From: Cardiocondyla obscurior
Lineage: Eukaryota; Arthropoda; Insecta; Hymenoptera; Formicidae
Direction: 5' to 3'
Length of the DNA: 64,000 bases
Assembly: GCF_019399895.1 (NCBI RefSeq)
Contig: NC_091864.1
Span: 12,874,001 to 12,938,000, forward strand
Part shown: positions 49,853-61,356 of the stretch, one piece after another
How positions within the stretch are numbered: position 1 is the first letter of the stretch
Layout of the letters: each line of letters starts with the position of its first letter
Made by a program: the position numbers and the translations under genes
The notes under the pieces: generated by a model
The model's input: only the letters and a program-made list of their open reading frames with translations
The model's database searches: none
What the model was told of the DNA's origin: nothing

Positions 49853-52800
49853 TTAGCTCATAGACACTTGTCCATTGGAGAGTAATCTCTCAACGGCGGC
49901 GTTTATGTCTCCAAACGTCGCAATTAATGCTGAAAAATAAAAAAAAAATACATATATTATAACAATACGTATTATAATAATACATATTATTAAACGTTAA
50001 ACATTATTCAATATTATTTAATATCAAGCATCAAAATGTAAAATAATTAAACTATATTATTTCGAAAATATATCATAATAAAGAAAGAATTTATTTCTAA
50101 AAAAGAAAAATTCTGGAATCTAACCTTGTAAATTAGCATCTCTATTAAGAAAACCCATAGCCGTAAGTTGTTCTAACTGTGCTCTGTAACGTTCCTCTGG
50201 TGGAGGTACAGATTGACCGTCAACTTCTACACCTTGATTTAATGCCATTGCAGAAACCTAATACACAAATAAAATATAGTTCGATATGTAAGTATGTGAT
50301 ACTTACGTAAAAAATATAAAACGTTGAGTGTTGCGTAAAAGATATAAAGAATGACTTTTATTATATCAAAATTGCGAAATATATTGCAATACATAATTTT
50401 CTTATTCTCATTGTTGAATATTGTATTGTTTTAAAAGTACATTATTACATATTTAATTAATTCAATTTAAGGAAAATATTATCTCAAAATCATTACTTAA
50501 AAAAAAAAAAAATTAAATTAAAACTAGAAAAATAAAGTGTTCTTACCATACGTGCCATAAAATGGGAAAACGTGTCTTGCTGATTGCTATCCGATGGTTG
50601 GCTGGTCGGTACACTGGTATTTGTGCCGCTCGTTGGTGTTGTCGGTGCAGGTGGGACTGTAAGGCCCATACTAAAACACGCACGCACGTAAGTAAGTTTA
50701 TAATCACGTGCTAATGACACATTTAAGACTAGCTGTGCAGCATAAAAATCAAAACAATTACTTTTCCACGAGTTCGGGAGCGACGGTGCGCAATTGCTCC
50801 ATACCACGTTGTATCTGCATTATAGCTGCCAGTGCGTCTGGATTGGTGACAACGCTTTGTATCTGCGGGTTTTGCATTTGTTGAATGAAAGCGGGCATCA
50901 TCGCGCGCATCTGTTCTTGCATCTGTGGGTTACCGCGAAGAAACGGATTTGCCGCGATCACACGGCTGGCCATCGCAGGGTCGGCCGCCATCGCCTCCAG
51001 CATAGATCTTGTATACGGAGCATTTAGCATGTTTCGCATTAACTGTGGATTCTCCATCATCTGTGCCGTGAGGCTCTGCATACCCGGCGAATCCAGCAGA
51101 CTTCTAGCTTGACCTTGTTGTTGTCCTGTACCACTTTCAGTCTGATTTTGATTCCACGGATTTGGTAGCGGATCCCGATTTTCCTGGCCCTGCTGTGGAT
51201 TCTGCAAGTCTTGATTGGAACTGTTCTCCACCAGAGCGGCAAAGGGATTACGACCGTTTGTCGCCGCTGCTAGCATTGGCTCCTGAATATCACGATACAT
51301 ACGACGTAGCGCACTGTAACCGCCAGGTATGCTTTCTAGATTAGATAAAGCTCGATCGTGTGAGCGCATCAGTTCTTGTAGCATCGACGGGTTACGTGCC
51401 AATTCCATCGTTTGCCTGAGAATTAATTTTCATTAATAACATTGTGCAACTAAAAATATCTAGTTTCCTAACATATTAAAAAATGTTGACTAGCCCTCAA
51501 ACAACTAACTTAAATATATAAATAAAACATACATTTAATATGTCGAGAAAAAACACTAAAAATTTTTAATCACAATTAATGTAAAAAAAGTTTAAAAAAT
51601 AATTTAATTTGAATTAAGACTTACGTTTAAAATATAATTTTTTATATTGTGTAAAGTGTATATACGATTCATAATACGATTAATAATTCATATATTCGAA
51701 TACATACAAATATAATATACGACCATTGTATTCAAATTAAGTGGATTTTGATTGTAATTTAAGGCGTTCTACTACTTACCGTAAAAGTTCAGGATTATTT
51801 AACATATGACTGATTTCCGGGTTACGTTGCATCAATTCTTGCATTTGGGGATTAGCGGTGACCAGATTGCGCATATTCTCTGGATCGTTCATCAAACTCT
51901 GCACCAGCGGATTGTCGAGCACTTGACGCATCGTTTCCGGATTTGAGAGCAACTCTCGTTGCATGCGTTGTTGTAAGTCTATGAAATTAGCCGATCCTAA
52001 GCCAAGGGATTCCATGCCCATCAGTCCACCCAAACTCCCTAAGCCAAACGGACTGGCACTGATATCAGCTATAATCAAAGCATATATGTTTATTATACAT
52101 CCTTGTATAACATATTCAACTGCCTAAAAATTATTGCAATAAAAATTTCTAAAATTAAATTACGAATTACTTTTACACATTTCTAAGAAACTTTTTCAGA
52201 TGTGCTATAACGTGTAATTTATAACGTGTAATTTATAAATTATACAAAATAATTGATATTTTTTACTTTATTAACTATTTACGTATTAATAATTGAAGCA
52301 TTCTCAAAATAAAAAAATTACAGAACACTTCATAATCTGTAGATAACAGTTGATATGATAACACCATAATTTATTATTATTATTATTATATTTAATTAGA
52401 GCTAAGCCAAATAAATTACCCTGTGGTCTTGAGGTTGAATTGGATTCCTGATTCTGTGTACTGCTAGCGGTACGCGGTGCTTTGATCACCAGATGCACCA
52501 CTAGACCATCCTTGATGTTGTGCGTGTTGAGGGTCTCGTGATCCTTCATTATCTTACCGGCGAAGATAAGACACAGCTGATCAACCTGTGCATTGAACTT
52601 CTTGGAGACCGCCTCTTTGAACTGCCGGCACGTTCAGCGGCGAAAGGAGCAGCGAGGCAAGGGAAAGAAAACGACAAAAACAAATTAAAAACGTGCCGAG
52701 CTAACCCGGTCGGCGTTTGACAGCTGATGCCTGGCGGTATGCCAAGAAAGCAGCGACAGCGCGGGCCACGAACGGCGCCGGGAAGGACGACGACGGCGGT

Positions 52801-52937
52801 GCCCGCCGTTACTATCGTCGCGAACTCACCTCCTTGATCGTCGCATTTTCCTCGATCTCGACGCTCTGCTTCTCTTTCGGGGTCTTGACGTTGACGGTGA
52901 TCTTCTTCGAGCCGCCCTCCTGCTGGCCTTCTGCCAT
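49853..52937 (-). CDS. Ubqn: Ubiquilin (proteasome shuttle factor)
   Basis: Shuttle and chaperone protein that binds ubiquitinated or membrane-protein clients in the cytosol and delivers them to the proteasome. Seven exons: 52830-52937, 52420-52621, 51780-52068, 50762-51415, 50547-50670, 50125-50257 and 49853-49929; 528 residues. The ubiquitin-like domain starts near residue 11 (KKITVNVKTPKEKQSVEIEE) and runs to HLVIKAP. The middle has STI1-type, Met/Gln/Asn-rich helices: LLSNPETMRQVLDNPLVQSL, MMENPQLMRNMLNAPYTRSM and NPDALAAIMQIQRGMEQLRT. A Pro/Thr-rich linker precedes the C-terminal UBA domain (LTAMGFLNRDANLQALIATF, then GDINAAVERLL). The start MAEGQQEGG is the usual ubiquilin beginning. 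Insects usually have one copy. Its GC-rich first exon and promoter contrast with AT-rich later exons. Confidence 0.97.
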
Positions 52938-53760
52938 CTTGAATCGGTAGATGACTCGTTACTTTCGACGCTCGCGCGATACTCGTTCGCTCGCTCGATC
53001 TCTCCGTCCTACTCTATCCCGCTCCGCCTCCCTCTCTCTTTCTCTCTTTCGCTTGGCCTCACGTACCCACCGGAATTGCGCACCGTGTAAATACACACCC
53101 ACGGCACACGCACAGCGCGATACCGACGGCACTCCCTCGCGCACCGAAAACGCACGTCCGCGGCACCCGCCGACGTTGCCCAACGGCGAAGGTACTGGCT
53201 CGATCTTTTTTTTTCCACCTATGAGGACTACGATTTCGGTACGGGCTACTCGCAAGAACTAGCAAGACTTCGCGACCGGACGGCAACAAACATACACACG
53301 ATGCCGGATTGTTACGCGCGCGGAACGGACGTTCCGGCGCGTCTTTCTGTGCTGCACGAGTCACCCGGTTTCCTAGCGCGATCGCACCCTTCGTGAACAA
53401 GGGCCACGTAAACTAGACCACACGACGATGATGACGACGGTGAACGGCAACGGGTTGCGCGGTGAGGTTATGTCACGCTGCTGCCACCATCGCAACGCGA
53501 AAGCACCGCGTCGCGACGCGCGCGCCCACCAAGCAAAACGCGTATCCGCCTGGCCACCCCCTGCCCCTGACGATCTGAAGTCGTATGCGACACACGTACT
53601 ACCTGATTTCTTCCCCTCCTACTCCTTCTTGTCCCTGAGGAATGATCGGATCGCGACCGAGGCAGTCCACTTTTTGCACGTTATTACAATGATCAGGCAC
53701 AATTACTCATATCAGTACTGTCATCTCACTTCTGTCGTTTTTAAATAGTACTGGACTTTT
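52938..53760. promoter_or_regulatory. GC-rich promoter and 5' UTR region of ubiquilin
   Basis: CpG-rich block upstream of the ubiquilin ATG, returning to AT-rich DNA at about 53.7 kb. Open frames on both strands overlap and show no domain. Exact start site is not visible. Confidence 0.5.
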
Positions 53761-54529
53761 AAAATTCTTAACACTGAAAAACAAATGCGTTTCAACAAAC
53801 CTTGTCAATTTTTTTTTCTTTTTTTTTTGTAGCACATTGCACTAAATACTCAATCTGTTTGTTAATTACTTATCTTATCATTTCATGTATTTTGCTTTTA
53901 TAGCATATTTTGTTTTATTTTTATAACTTTCTAAAAAACCGTATTTTATGGGATGGCCAAATATATTATTTAGTAATATTCAACACTGAAATAATTGTAT
54001 AGAAGCGACCGAATAAAGTGTAAAGTTATACATATTTCTTTTCGTGCACGAAATTATAATTTGGAGTTCTTTATTATTTTAACGAACAAAAATGTGCTGA
54101 ATGAAGACTTATTTGATTTTGTGTTTTTAAATCTTTAGTGTGTCAAAACGGGTCTGCAAATGGCTGCAACTAGCTGATTAAATAGTAGGGCTGGAGAGAC
54201 GCGTTGGTCTGATTATTTAGAAACGTTTACTTAAAAATACAATCTTTTATAACATAAATGGCATACGAATGATTAAAAAGAGGGAAAAAACGACGTTCTA
54301 TTACTCAAGGTTTTTCTGCGACAGAAAATGACTTTCTGTATCGACACCGATGTAGTAGCGGTTCAAGAGTATCCCGTCAATTATCCATTTCATATGCACG
54401 GGTTTCCAACCCCTCTTGCCATACTTGCTGTTGATCGGCTGAGAATCCGGTTGAGTAGCATCTGAGCAATGGATGATATCTCTGAATGAGATTAGCGATA
54501 GATAATCACGCAGGTGTGATACATTCCGC
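53761..54529. other. Intergenic DNA and SMG5 3' UTR
   Basis: AT-rich sequence. TTTATT at 54070-54075 (AATAAA on the minus strand) is a plausible SMG5 polyadenylation signal about 455 bases past the stop. An open frame of 78 codons at 54301-54537 overlaps the end of SMG5 in another frame and is not considered a gene. Confidence 0.5.
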
Positions 54530-57500
54530 TCAACCATAGCTCTTAATCGATGACTTCCATTTCATTTGAAACGATTCTATATGTTCGAAATTAACACCTG
54601 CAAAATATATATTAAGTATTTGTATATTTTACTGCAAGCGTTATCCTCGAAATTCAGTTTTATTTCAAATTATAATGCTAATATTACATTACGCAATAAT
54701 ATTAAATTTAAATGTAATATTTACAAAAATTAATTATCTCGTGATAGCGTGATCTTAAGACTAAGAAAAAAGGCGAAAATGATAAATACCTGCACTTTTC
54801 GCTAACCCATCGGGACTGAAAGTCATAGTTTTTCTGTCCTCCGGCTTGCAACCAGTCAGGAGAGTCACAATCGGTAGCTCTCCATCACAAGTAGAATCAA
54901 CGTTCACTTGATGAATAAAGTAATAGCAACACTCTATTATTTGGAAAAATAACCATGCTTCCTTATCCTTTGGTCTTGGTCCTTTTATTAATGGCAGCGC
55001 TAAGCGCTCCTGAGGTTGCTGCGCTCGTAAGAATCTTGAGCCACGTCTCAATTGGATCTCCAGCCATCGCGTCGCTTCTCTTGCCGGAGCGCTTACACGT
55101 TTCACCTCATCCAAAGCAGAAACAACTGTAAATGCGATAGAAGTATTTTTGAACAATTTATCTTTAAATACATCACCACATGAAAATTTTAATACAAAGT
55201 TCTCTCGTTTTATATTTCTAACAGTATACTCACCAACTCCAGGAATTATCACCATAAATTTCTTGGTATACATCAAACGTTTTAGAGCTGGCATATACTT
55301 GGCTAAAACCTTATGATCAGGAACAAGGATCGGCGATATCGGGACTCTTTGAGACTTCAATTGACTTTCCAGAGCTCGAACCTTGGCGTTCAGCCACAAT
55401 TCGCCCATGTTTCTCATAAGCTTTCCTTTTGAACGTTCTAACTCGAAGTTTTTCTCGTCTAAACTTTTTACCTTTGGAGTGTTTGAGGAGTTCGCGTCTG
55501 TTATTACAAACACTCGTTCAGTTTGATCGTATTGTACCCTCGAATCCTCCACAGAACAAAGATAATGTCCAAATTCAGCGAGTTTCAACACCCTCAGCAA
55601 TGTTTCTTCCCGCTTGCTCATTCTGTGTTTATGAAGTATTTGCCAATTGAGAGCTTTGTGAGTGTTTTCCAGCAAATTCAATCCTCGAAGATCGATATCC
55701 TCTGGTAAAGGTATCGTTTTCACGCATTCTTTCAATCTTCCTACACTGGATAGAATCGTGGAATCTCCGTTTCCCTGCACAAGAGTTTCGACGTCTACGT
55801 CGATTAAATTTAACAAAATTGTAAATCGTTTCAACAATGTCCGCGAACTTTTGGCGCATATCCTGACGATGTCGGGGTTACTTCGCAGCCAATCACAACA
55901 CACTTTAATAGACACGAGAATCTCCTTCCCAATCAATATGTTCAGAATATCATCCGACTTTAAATTTTTCTTTTTCATCTGTGTTATGTAAAAAATGTCC
56001 GTGTTGCACAAAGGGTCGTTACCTTCTTCGAAGGTACTAGTAGAATTTGTATTTGTGAGGGTCACGGTAGTGCTTGAATTCGTTACAGAATCCTTGTCAA
56101 CTATTACTTTCAAGTCTATTTGTTTATCGGTTGCATGCTGTTGGCCATTAACCAAATAATTAGTACCATCTTTATCACAATTCTCTGTTTTCTCAACGGC
56201 ATCGCTGCCATGGCCGTTTATCACTTCTTTCACTTCTTGCGTTTCGTTTTCAACAATCTGGATCTTATTTTCTGGGAATGATTCATCGTCATCCGTATTA
56301 TCATCTGACAATATATCGTTACCCTCACTCAATACGTCATCTTCCTCTGTCTCGGACACATCAGAATTAACTTCGTCACTGGAAGATGCGAGTGTTGATT
56401 GATCTACATCACTCGCATCCGAATCAGAGCTGGTTTTTCTTTTTCGTCTACGAAGTTTATTGAGAAGACTTTTTGATTTGTCACGAGATTTCTTGAGACC
56501 CGATTTATTTGCAATTCCATTATTTGATAACTTAGCTTTGTCGCTCTCGTTTAAATCGAGTATATTATTGTCTTTGTTTAATGTAGAGTCTTTTTCTTTC
56601 ATATGATCCCCATTACTTCCTAATTCAGACGACGGATGATTTTCCGGTGCATTTTTCAACTTAGTGCAATAAGTATTTTCTTTTACAGCTCCTACATCAG
56701 TTATTCCTATGATTAATTCTTGCAATTTTGTTATTATAAATTCTAGCAATTGCGACAGTATCGCTAAAGTTATAGCAACGACGCCTTGTACTTCGTTGGA
56801 TTCTTTGTTTTTTAATCTAGAAATTGACATTAAACATATTGTCACGATCTTAAACACCATGTCGTCTGTTAAATAAAGTGTTGGTCTGTTTTTACAATTT
56901 TGAAGATATGTTTCTATGTTATCCACATTTTCTAGACAATTTGTGTTATTTGACTCGATTTGATCCATTGTTAAACAATTCTCTATATCGGTTAAGAGAT
57001 CCTGCCAAAAAGAAAGTATAATATGTAAAATGTGAAAAATGTTTGTGTCAAATGATTAAGTAATTCACATGTTTTATTATATACCTGACACTCTTGATTT
57101 ATCTTGTCAGAATTTGGATTTTCGTAGTCCCATAAACGTAATAAAGAAAATAATCGTGATACACAATGGTGAATAGAATTGCTTTCATCTGTATAGCTGG
57201 ATTGAGTGATAATAATTTTTTTCAAATTTCCTTCCGCCCCTTCAAACGGTTCAGAACACAAAACGCTGCAAAATAAAAACTGGTATTAATAGTTGCTTGT
57301 GTAATTCTTAAAAAAAATTAATAAAACATATTTTATTATTAAAGAGTATATCATATATCATTAAAAAATAACTTATTAATACTAACCTTCTCATGTAATG
57401 ATAAACTGCATCTAATCCATAATTTTTATTGCCCGCTATAGTACCAAGTTGATTGTGAGGCATACCAATGTTTGGATCAATGGCTATAGCCATCTGATAA

Positions 57501-58733
57501 TACCTATTTGCTATCATTGGATCCCAATTTGAATTTAATTCTAATTTGTACCTACTCAAATCTCCAAGGCATACCAAGCTTCGATGAATTAAGCGTATCA
57601 CACATTGTTTGAGCTCCTTTGAATGAGTTTTAGACTGCCCTGTCTTAGTTCTTGTCTGTTACAAAATTTTTTTATTGTATTATTATAACATTATAATGTT
57701 ATTTTACTTTCAAACTATTATAAGTTAAATTAAACATAAAAAAAATTTCTTACACATGATAAAATACTTTCATTGTGAATGAAAGCAAAGTCAACAACAC
57801 CAACAAGATCTAAATCGTATTCTACTTGCAGTCTCATTATCAAATGATGATAATATCCCACACCACCTGCCAAATGAACTGAGAGCAGCATTTTCTCCAT
57901 ATCATTCCAAGTATTACCCTAAAATGTGATTATTAATAATTATTTTGTATTATTCTACATTACAAATTTATATTAATATATATTTTAAAAGAACAATTTA
58001 CTACAATTTATAAATCCATAAAAAAATAGCATTCTATTATACATCTGTTAAATACTATATTATTAGTTACATTTATCAATATGTCATTATAAGTATTACC
58101 TTTCGTAATTTTTTGGCTGTGTATACAACATCATAAAAAGCTTTTCTCCACAGGAGCGCCTCTATTTTATGTACATTTCCAACTGGGTCTTTCAATATCA
58201 GTCTCTCACAGTAATCCTTAAGTTTCATGCGCTGAATTTTTCCCGATGATACAAATATGTCGCTCACTGTCAGAGCACGATTCTTTTGCTCATCCAATTT
58301 CTTCACGATCTCCGTCACGCTTCTTAACAAATAGTATATGTGTATAAGTTACATAAAAAAATATATTAAATATAGATGCAGATAAAAATAAAACCAGTGA
58401 ATGCTAAAACATAGAAATACGTCGTTCGAACGTTTCGCCGACCTAAAAGCGAATTAATCGCGGTCAATATTGTCGCGAAATTTCAGCAAGAAACAAACGT
58501 GCGAACGACGAACAAGCATGGCGATCGGAATAGTGGGTTAGGATGCACGTCTCTCGCAATCGCTTTGCCTCCATTTTCTCCGAATTTATTTCGAGAGTGT
58601 TCCTCTTTCGGCTCTTGTTCAACGCGGAGATTACTTTCGCAACGGGAAGCATCACTTACTTATGCAGACGTCTCGTGACTTCGAGGCAGTCCGTCGATCG
58701 GGCTTCTGCCGCAGCGTTGAATGTTCTTCTCAT
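54530..58733 (-). CDS. Smg5: Nonsense-mediated decay factor SMG5
   Basis: SMG5 binds phosphorylated UPF1 and promotes decay of mRNAs with premature stops. Exons: 58660-58733, 58100-58322, 57754-57918, 57387-57655, 57085-57265, 55234-57001, 54790-55125 and 54530-54597; 1027 residues (human about 1016). The N-terminal 14-3-3-like/TPR part includes EALLWRKAFYDVVY, CLGDLSRYKLELN, IGMPHNQLGTIAGNKNY and FEGAEGNLKKI. The middle has LLNKLRRRKRKTSSDSDASD followed by a long Asp/Glu/Ser region. VCCDWLRSNPDIVRICAKSS matches the conserved helical segment before the C-terminal PIN-like domain (about residues 860-1020: LVPDHKVLAKYMPALKRLMY, then VIIPGVVVSALDEVKR). The C-terminus ends near SFQMKWKSSIKSYG, aligning with the human end. 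The 108-base intron 55126-55233 has no in-frame stop. The ATG at 58733 gives MRRTFNAAAEARSTD. Confidence 0.95.
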
Positions 58734-59162
58734 TTTGCACTACTCATGACCCGCGTTCCGGCTGACTCGTCGTTACTCATTGCTCCGCGGTCTCCTGGGA
58801 CGCGCATCTCCTCTGTAGACCGAGATACCTCGACATTCGTCGCTCGCACGCCGACCATACGTCGTTTCGCAGCTACCTGTCCGCAACTCCGCACAGCAGT
58901 GTCCACTCGTTCACTGTCCAAGTCCACTTCCTTTTTCCGTTGTCCTAGCCGCAACACCCTCGTTCGCCGTCTATCCATTTGTCCGTTCGCAAAGACCACG
59001 ACTTTCCGCCAAGTTGATGCTGCGAGTCGTTGCGCGTCACGTAATTGAATGCAGCGAGTGGTCGCAAACCTAATTGGTGCATCCAAAAGCGTAACCGCTC
59101 ATTGAGCTCTTACATTTGATTGAAACATTCTTTAAAATCTAAAAATATCAATCAAAGCAAGT
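58734..59162. promoter_or_regulatory. SMG5 promoter region, head to head with the CYTH gene
   Basis: GC-rich immediately upstream of SMG5 up to about 59050 and then AT-rich. The CYTH gene starts at 59658 on the other strand, and a foldback repeat lies between, so the shared upstream region has probably been expanded by the insertion. Confidence 0.45.
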
Positions 59163-59458
59163 ATGATATATGCTTCGGCGACGACGACTAGCGTACGTGA
59201 CCTTGTCGTGGTGTGCGTCGAGTCTCACACGACGCATGTATGTACGTACGTACGTGTGCGTAGTGCGCCGGTTGCCGAGAACTGTGGAGGTGGAACACCA
59301 CTACGCCTCTACTACCTCAGGTACACGACCTTAGTGTGGTGTGCGTCGAGTTTTACACGTACTGCGTACTTCGTGTTAGACTCGACGCACACCACGCTAA
59401 GGTCACGTACGCTAACCGCCGTTGCCGAAACAAATGCCATATCAGCTTTTCAGTCTAC
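59163..59458. mobile_element. Foldback (long inverted repeat) element, MITE-like
   Basis: The left arm (about 59163-59232) and right arm (about 59370-59444) are inverted copies of each other. They share TAGCGTACGTGACCTT and GTGGTGTGCGTCGAGTCT without mismatch, with gaps near the outer end. A third copy of the arm (59321-59359) lies in direct orientation next to the right arm and forms a hairpin with it. There is no coding capacity. A 43-base piece of the right end recurs at 19591-19633, so the family is dispersed. Flanking target-site duplications were not identified, so the class is unsettled. Confidence 0.6.
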
Positions 59459-59657
59459 GTACGAATGTATCAAATAAACAAGTGTTAGTTTTGTGAGTGT
59501 GGGTATGTACATTGGACGTTTGAAATCCAGAAGGTAAACAAAGTTTTACATACAAATAAGCATAAAAGAAAATTTATAATAAAAAACTTATGTTATATAA
59601 ATGATAAATAAAAGTCTAGTAAATGTTCATCGATTTTAGAATACCTAAAAGACAATT

Positions 59658-60433
59658 ATGCGTAACGTGGAGATTAAAGCTGTAGTTAAACAGGACCTTG
59701 ATGATCTCATATCGAAAGTCGAACAGTTATCTGAAACTCCTCAGGTGAAAATTGAGCAGCATGATACGTTTTTTAAGGCGATAGACGGAAGATTAAAATT
59801 ACGAAAGTTTGAGGTTGGTGTAACTATTAATTTTTTAATCACTTTTCTATTTTAGCAGATTGAAATGTACATATCACTCTGTGCAAAACTATTCTCAAGA
59901 TACGATTTATATTTAAATAAATATAATTTCTTTTTTTTTTCATTATATTATATTAATATTTTAATACAAAACTTATTGTTTTATAGGATGGTACTGGAGA
60001 ATTAATTTTCTATAAGAGACCTAACATACCAGGACCAAAGTTGTCCACTTATAATAAAATAGAGCTAAAAGCCAATACAGTAGAACCAATGACAGATTTG
60101 TTATCTCAATCCAATGGTGTGGTAGGAGTTGTTAAGAAAACTAGACTATTGTATACTATAAAACAAAATCGAATACATATTGACAAAGTTGAAGGTTTGG
60201 GTAATTTCATGGAGGTAGAGGTTTGTAAATTTAGTTTTGTTACTCATTATTAGTAGTCATATCAACAAGAGTAAAGACAATTTGTAACAATATATACTTT
60301 GTTATAGTGCATTATGCAAGAAAAAGATGAAAAGAGTGACTATATTACATTCATTGCTCAACTAATGAATACACTAGATATCAAACAAAGTGATTATATT
60401 GAAAATGCATACATTGATTTGCTTAATTTATAA
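59658..60433 (+). CDS. CYTH-domain protein (CyaB/thiamine-triphosphatase-like)
   Basis: Small protein of the CYTH superfamily, which binds triphosphorylated substrates in a tunnel-shaped barrel (class IV adenylyl cyclases, thiamine triphosphatase, inorganic triphosphatases). Exons 59658-59813, 59987-60220 and 60308-60433 are all phase 0 and give 171 residues. Landmarks are MRNVEIKAVVKQDLDDL at the start, QHDTFFKAIDGRLKLRKFE, GELIFYKRPNIPGPKLSTY, VVKKTRLLYTIKQNRIHIDK, VEGLGNFMEVE and IENAYIDLL. The ExExK signature reads NVEIK, so the first Glu is Asn; the animal subfamily with RNVEIKA-type starts is known mostly as uncharacterised. The substrate and role are therefore not assigned. Both introns use the unusual donor GAG|GTT. 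AATAAA follows at 60505-60510. Confidence 0.85.
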
Positions 60434-61356
60434 ACAAATCTAGTTCTATTCTAGAAAAGGAGTTATTTCCTGGAGTATAAAACCCCAAAGGTACTATTTT
60501 TTTAAATAAATTGTGTCTTACTGTAAAAAAGAATTATTTCTTACTGAAAGAAAAAAATAATTAATTTCTAATTAAACTTTATCGTGTTTGTTCTAGTTAT
60601 ACTGTAGTTTTAAACCATCCTACATACTACTCCTCTACGTTTCTTGTTTGCTCTGGTTTAATTATTTTAACAAACGAATATTGTCTTCAAGTCACAACAG
60701 TCCGGATCTTATTTTCCGGAGTCGATTCATCGTCATTCGAATACTACGAACTTGTAAACGCAATACATGCACTGCTCTTCATAATTGTGCACATCAGTTA
60801 CACAATCTATTTACAATACCCGCGGTCATTGTCCTGCGATTGAACACGCTCGCGTTAGATGCCTCCACCGTTCTTTTCATCCGTCGGTGTTTCCGCATCG
60901 AGCAATCATCAATATATATTACCGATCAAGCGGGCTTGTGCGACTTGGTCGATATCGCTCTCAAACGTGGAAAACACGTAAACGATGACGGACGCAGAGC
61001 GGATGATAGTTGTGACGTTTTGAAGCGAGCGGTTCTCCCGTCACGTTTATCGAGGAAATAGAGTCCAGTGGCGGTAAGCCCAGGACGAGGAGAAGTCGCG
61101 CGATCGAAGAGACATCGCGAGGAGGGTTGTCGCTGCACGAAAAGGTCGACTCCGGCAGCGGTCCCGTGTTTATGTGTGTGTAGTGCGCGCGTGTGATATG
61201 CCGGCGCCCCACTCTCCGGCCATAATGTACGGTTCGTCCCTTAAAACCTGACTTCATCGCCGCTCACACCCCCGGCGAGTCCGAGTCGAACACGCCGCCG
61301 TGTCCATCCTCGCTATGCGCATCGCGCACTAACAGCGTATAAACGTCGTCGCCGAG
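60434..61356 (+). other. CYTH 3' UTR, then Hip14 promoter and 5' UTR exon
   Basis: AT-rich until about 60700, then GC-rich. A strong donor (GCCGAG|GTAAGT, exon end 61356) closes a non-coding exon that fits as the 5' UTR of the downstream ankyrin-repeat gene. The transcription start is not visible. Confidence 0.5.
60505..60510 (+). terminator. Polyadenylation signal AATAAA of the CYTH gene
   Basis: Canonical hexamer 72 bases after the stop codon. Confidence 0.6.

Noticed and set aside
53428..53748. 106-codon plus-strand frame beside the ubiquilin promoter
   Set aside because: No domain, no conserved start context, and overlaps promoter-like CpG-rich sequence.
54301..54537. 78-codon minus-strand frame after SMG5
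   Set aside because: It overlaps the SMG5 stop in a different frame; the SMG5 end at 54530 aligns well with the family C-terminus, so this is 3' UTR.
59163..59477. 104-codon plus-strand frame through the foldback repeat
   Set aside because: The frame follows the inverted repeat and GTAC microsatellite and shows no similarity to a transposase or other protein.
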